Shown one piece after another: positions 59,703 through 64,000 of a DNA stretch of 64,000 bases. Made by a program: the position numbers and the translations under genes. The notes beneath the pieces were generated by a model. It did not search any database, had not been told where the DNA came from, and saw only the letters and a list, made by a program, of their open reading frames with translations. This stretch comes from Progne subis subis (Eukaryota; Chordata; Aves; Passeriformes; Hirundinidae), in the NCBI GenBank assembly GCA_022316685.1, contig JAKJHU010000626.1, forward strand, positions 160,924-224,923, given 5' to 3'. The stretch's first letter is position 1; each line of letters begins with the position of its first letter.

Positions 59703-61388
59703 ATACGAAATGGTGATGCATTTTCACAGAATGCATCTCTTAATGGTGACTCCTTCCTGGCTGACCAGGTAGGTAAAAGACAAAGAAACCATATCCTTAG
59801 TATTTCTTTTTAGTTCAACCTTTTTAAATTCTGGTTATTTACCACTCCACACTTATTGCAGTGTTTTTCTGTACAGTGACCCTGGCATGATGCAGCTCTA
59901 CAAAGTTGTGTCATGGAGTGCTAAAACCCATTATTTAAATCACTGTTGCTGTAAGACCAACTTCTAAATGTAACTATGAAGCAACCACTCCAGTGTTAAC
60001 TGGAGCATCAGGAAATGCAATCTCAGAAGTGTTTTTAACATTTCCTCTCAGGGCTAGAGGGGCCTTGCTGCTCCAAGTGCTTGACCATCATCTTTGTGTG
60101 CAACGAGTGTCGCAGGTCAATAAAGGTAATCTGTTTGCCAAACCCCACATAGCAACAAATAGACCAGATATGCAGCTGACACAATTTTCTGTAGTTCTTT
60201 CAATAAAAGATATTTCAGAAAAGTCACACCTCTTTCAAACTGAAGTTTAATCTGATTATAGACTCTAGAGAATGTACCCTCATTGTTATCTAAATACATC
60301 CCTCACTAGAGATCAGAACAAAGTTTCTTCACATCTTTTGAGCTTCAGAGGCTATAATTTTAACTAAAGCTAAACACAAGGTTGGTTTTTATCTCCCACA
60401 TTCACTTAATTAAACATGTTTCATAAGCTGCCATCATTAGTATTAGTAAATCACCATGAAAAATCTCTGTAATATTAAGTTAACCTTTGATTCTACATTT
60501 TTCTTTTTATGCCATATTTGATAAACCTTGTAAGGGGATTTATCGATATTATTTAACTAGATACAAACAGCTGTATGCAAAGTACAACAGGAAGTAAAAT
60601 TTCTTGCTGTATGAGTCAAAAATATAATTACACATAAAATGCAGCTTCAGGTAGGAAGATGATCGTAAGATGTATATTGAGCTTCTTATAACACGCTATT
60701 TTGTGATGCTTAAATAAAGGAATGTTATGACAAATTCTAGTTCAAATTAAGTAAACCCCTCAGTGTTTAACTACAGATCATTTAATCTGAATTTCTGTTT
60801 ATCTCTGACCTATTCATTCTATGTCAACCATGCTGTCCTTCATCATTGATTGTTAATGATCACTTATAATTGTTACCCTTCAAGATGGAAATTAATCTCA
60901 GTTTTTAGAGTGAAATTCACCCCCTTTTTTTCCCTAGTCAACATTTCTTGTCATGGCTCTGACAAAGCAGAAAAAAAGCCTGTTATGCACCATTGTCTCT
61001 GGACAGACTTACAAACTGCAGATGTCAACAATCAATTTTTTTAATAAAGCAATTTACCTAGACTCTTAGAGTTTCCACTCTAAGGTGTATTTGGTAGATG
61101 CCAAAGCAGTTTGTTCCTTATTTATTTCATCACCAGTTTGTAAATTACTCTGTAAGACACAAACAAATGAGCTCAATTAAATATTCCATTTCCGGTTCCA
61201 ATACTACCACACCCAGTCCTAAAAATTCCACTTATCTACTTACTGCTCACCTTCATTATCAGAAATTTTTGCCACAAGCTGGTAAATAAAATGAGAGACA
61301 GAATTTTCCTTTTTTCTGTTCCTCTTAGTACCTCATGCAAGTGCAGCTCACTAATTACCCAGCTCTAAACACTGGTAGATAACTTGGC
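59703..61388. other. Unique DNA, no gene seen
   Basis: No recognised exon or repeat. Confidence 0.5.
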
Positions 61389-61800
61389 CCGAATCATAGA
61401 ATCGTAGAAACATACAATTGTAGAATCATACAATTGTAGAACCATAGATGTTTTAAGTTAGAGAAGAAATTTAAGATCATATAGTCCAACCATTAAATGA
61501 ACACTGAGAATTCCACCGAGACTTACATGTCTTAAATATTTCCATGCGTGTTGACTCCCCCTCTGCTCTGGGCAGCAAGTTTCAATTCCTAGACACCCCA
61601 CAGGTAAAGAAATTTTCTCTACTATCCAATATACCCCCTCCCTCACACAATTTGGGAGCATTTCCCCTTATTCCATCCTTTGATATCTGGAAGAAGGAAC
61701 CCACCCCCACCTCACTGCAACCTCCTAGCAGGGAGTTGTGCATAGCAAGAAGGCTTTCCCTCTTCATGTGCCATACCATCTCTTCTAGGAATTTTTCTGT
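61389..61800 (-). mobile_element. CR1 LINE 3' region
   Basis: It starts with repeated antisense terminal units (GAATCATAGAATCGTAGAA, then ACAATTGTAGAATCAT duplicated), then GATCATATAGTCCAACC and CAGGGAGTTGTGCATAGC. This copy is more diverged than the one at 54 kb. Confidence 0.85.
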
Positions 61801-61939
61801 AGTAATTCCTTTTTCAAGCAGTGAACAGGAAATAGGTATGATTGCTATTATATCCAGTGATTATTTTCCATTAGCAAGCACTTACAAGTTTTTCATTAGC
61901 AAATTCAGGATCTATTTAATAGGAAACCTATAGATACTT

Positions 61940-62290
61940 GTAGTTTTTCTTAAAGCACCTCCTCATCAGATGCAAGTCAAATGCCACACTAAAACGTATA
62001 TGTATTACACATAAGGAACTACTTTTATCAACCACACTTGTAGTCTTATCAAATAATGAAATCTAAACTATTTGACAAAACCTATTTTCTATAAACCCAC
62101 ATTGACTGGCATGAATTAGAGTCCCACTCTCTGATTCTCTATTAATGGAAAATCATATTGACTTTTTCATTATATTGTCTGAATTTTATGTCTTGGTAAC
62201 TGGCTTATAATTACTAGGACTTTTTAGCTCATCCTTTTTGAATACAAGTACCACAGCAGCACATTTTCAGGAGTCCATGTTTACCTAAAA
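61940..62290 (-). mobile_element. Old CR1 ORF2 remnant
   Basis: TTTGACAAAACCTATTTTCT, AACCCACATTGACTGGC, GTAACTGGCTTATAATTAC and CATCCTTTTTGAATACAAG follow the antisense order of CR1 reverse-transcriptase sequence. It may be the 5' continuation of the copy at 61389. Confidence 0.55.
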
Positions 62291-62748
62291 CTATTTCTTT
62301 TCTGAATAGTGACTCTTCGTTTGTTTTTTATTTTAGTGGTCCACTCAAATGTTCCTGGATTAAATTAATCTAACTATGCAGAATTTATATGTTTTTGTTT
62401 GGGATAGATTATGAAGCTGATAATTAGCTTTTCATGACACAGACATGTCATTCTCTTGAGTGATGATGCTGAGAAAATATTTTTGGTTGTTTATTTTTAT
62501 TTGCTATTTTTATTTCATTATTTTGAGTTCTGCATCCACCATCACTGAAACAGGATGGCTGTTATGAGTGTTAATATGGCTGTAAATAACTGTTAATATT
62601 TTTCTTCATAAGGAAGTTCACATTTACCAAATATAATTTTAAGTAATATTTTTCTTTCTATAACTTGTCATCAATTTCATATGCAACCCTCCCATTTATA
62701 TTTGTGTGTATGTCCATTCAATGAGACATAAATGAGATAATAATGACA

Positions 62749-62902
62749 AAATTTTGGTTGATAGGTGGAACATTCTGAATTCTGGATATTCTTGTCAAGT
62801 GCTGCAAATGATAAACTGGAAACTGAAATTTTGGTTGATAGGTGGAACATTCTGAATTCTGGATATTCTTGTCAAGTGCTGCAAATGATAAACTGGAAAC
62901 TG
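62749..62902. repeat. Exact tandem duplication, 2 x 77 bp
   Basis: A 77-base unit beginning AAATTTTGGTTGATAGGTGG and ending AAACTGGAAACTG occurs twice head to tail with no differences that I can see. Confidence 0.97.
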
Positions 62903-62904
62903 AT

Positions 62905-64000
62905 ATTTTTGTAATCATCTTGGGGACGCCATTTTAAATTTCTTCATTGGTCTTCAAGGGGAGAAAAACTATTCATAGGACAAACCAGGAAATAGAAGTA
63001 AACATCCTGATGAAATTAGACAGAGCAAGGGCATGCCATATGGCTTGCAACTGTGCTGCCCATTACCGTATAATTTTATTCAGAGAATTTATTTAAATTG
63101 TGATGTGGAAATACAGATGTAAAACTTCTACACATTAGATCTCATCTAAACTCAGTGCAAATGCACAGTTCATCTCTGAAAGCTCTAGTAATTGTCTCCT
63201 CCTCTTCTTGAAAGAAGAATAATTTATCTCATGTTTGTTAAAGTGAAACACTGCATAAGTATGCAGTTACTATAACAACAACTGCATCATAATTTCATAC
63301 CCTGTTTTACCCTAGCAAGGTGCTTAATAGCCATATTTTGTTACAGTAGACTGAAGATTATGACTGAATTTTCAGATGCCTGGAATGTGTGTGTTCCCAG
63401 ACCATGCATGGGGCTATGCAGGGATGTAATACCTGCATTTTAAAGTATGTTTGAGACTTTTTCTCCACTCTCCTTCACTTCTTCCCGCAAAGAAATCTTC
63501 CTGCCTCACCATCTGCCCTTTTCCATACCACGAATCCCTCGCCATGTCAGAATCCATTGACAAAGTTGTGCTCACCACTGTGTTTGGCGGCTGGTTTGTC
63601 ACACTCATATACCATTTGCTTTCTTTTTCTGCACAAACCACTCACAACATCCCTGTGCTTCTTCCTCATTTGCAGAGCTGGGTTGTAGGGCTTTATTTTT
63701 CCTGACCATTCTGACCACACTCTTATATTTCATGGTCTGTTATCTCCCAGTTACTACTATCTCCATTTTTCCCTCTCAGACTTGCTTTCTCTTGGACTTG
63801 CTTTTACATCATCCTGACTCTCGGCAGTCTGTGCAAGAGAAAGGAACACTGTCTGTTTCAGTTCTCCTTGCAAGAAGAAGGAGGAGGAGGTTGAGGATAT
63901 TTTGTGGTGAATATTGACAACCAGAGGAGGTTGTCAATATCCACCATAAAGTGTCCTACCTCAAGCGCTTGTATTTTAAGGAGTAGAAACCCTGGTCTTT
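62905..64000. other. Unique DNA to the window end, no gene seen
   Basis: Short frames at 63414-63917 are not recognisable. A purine-rich GAAGAAGGAGGAGGAGG lies near 63876. An inverted pair AGGAGGTTG and TTGTCAATAT flanks 63905-63945. Confidence 0.45.

Noticed and set aside
1..64000. tRNA, rRNA, CRISPR arrays, operons and prokaryotic mobile elements
   Set aside because: I looked for tRNA B-box-like motifs, regular spaced repeats and dense same-strand genes and saw none; the composition and repeats are vertebrate.

Overview
This window looks like eukaryotic, avian DNA, most likely from a songbird (passerine). The evidence is the repeat content. There are many CR1 non-LTR retrotransposon fragments, several ending in the diagnostic 8-bp terminal repeat (ATTCTRTG-like). 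There are also endogenous-retrovirus LTRs whose terminal sequences I recognise from passerine genomes. The DNA is AT-rich and gene-poor, with no operons, tRNA, rRNA, CRISPR array or prokaryotic signals. I have not run any database search; family names rest on recognition by eye.

Only one convincing protein-coding gene is visible. It is a minus-strand, apparently single-exon gene at 26777-27631 (reading frame open to 27739). It carries the two hallmark N-terminal blocks of the C2CD4 (FAM148/NLF) family but appears to lack the C-terminal C2 domain. A TATA-like box, a CRE-like site and an RFX-like half-site lie just upstream, and a candidate poly(A) signal lies about 780 bp downstream. All other long open frames fall in repeats or have no recognisable content.

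Layout: 1-7.7 kb is unique AT-rich DNA with simple repeats. 7.7-10.3 kb is a cluster of ERVL-type LTRs and CR1, including a ~1.2-kb LTR with a (TCC)n expansion. 10.3-19.9 kb is mostly unique DNA with homopolymers and one probable LTR at 14.3-15.0 kb. 19.9-20.1 kb is a (GGAGA)n array. 20.1-26 kb is unique apart from a CR1 3' end. 26-28 kb holds the C2CD4-like gene. 28-45 kb is mostly unique with small CR1 scraps. 45-59.7 kb is rich in mobile elements: two solo LTRs with perfect target-site duplications, an LTR nested in a CR1, a CR1 with reverse-transcriptase remnants, and other CR1 pieces. 59.7-64 kb is unique DNA with an older CR1 and an exact 77-bp tandem duplication.

The overall picture is an intergenic region around one small C2CD4-like gene, shaped by successive CR1 and retroviral LTR insertions and by expansion of simple repeats. 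C2CD4A/B sit in a gene-poor, enhancer-rich interval in mammals. Whether this is the orthologous interval cannot be decided from the window alone.
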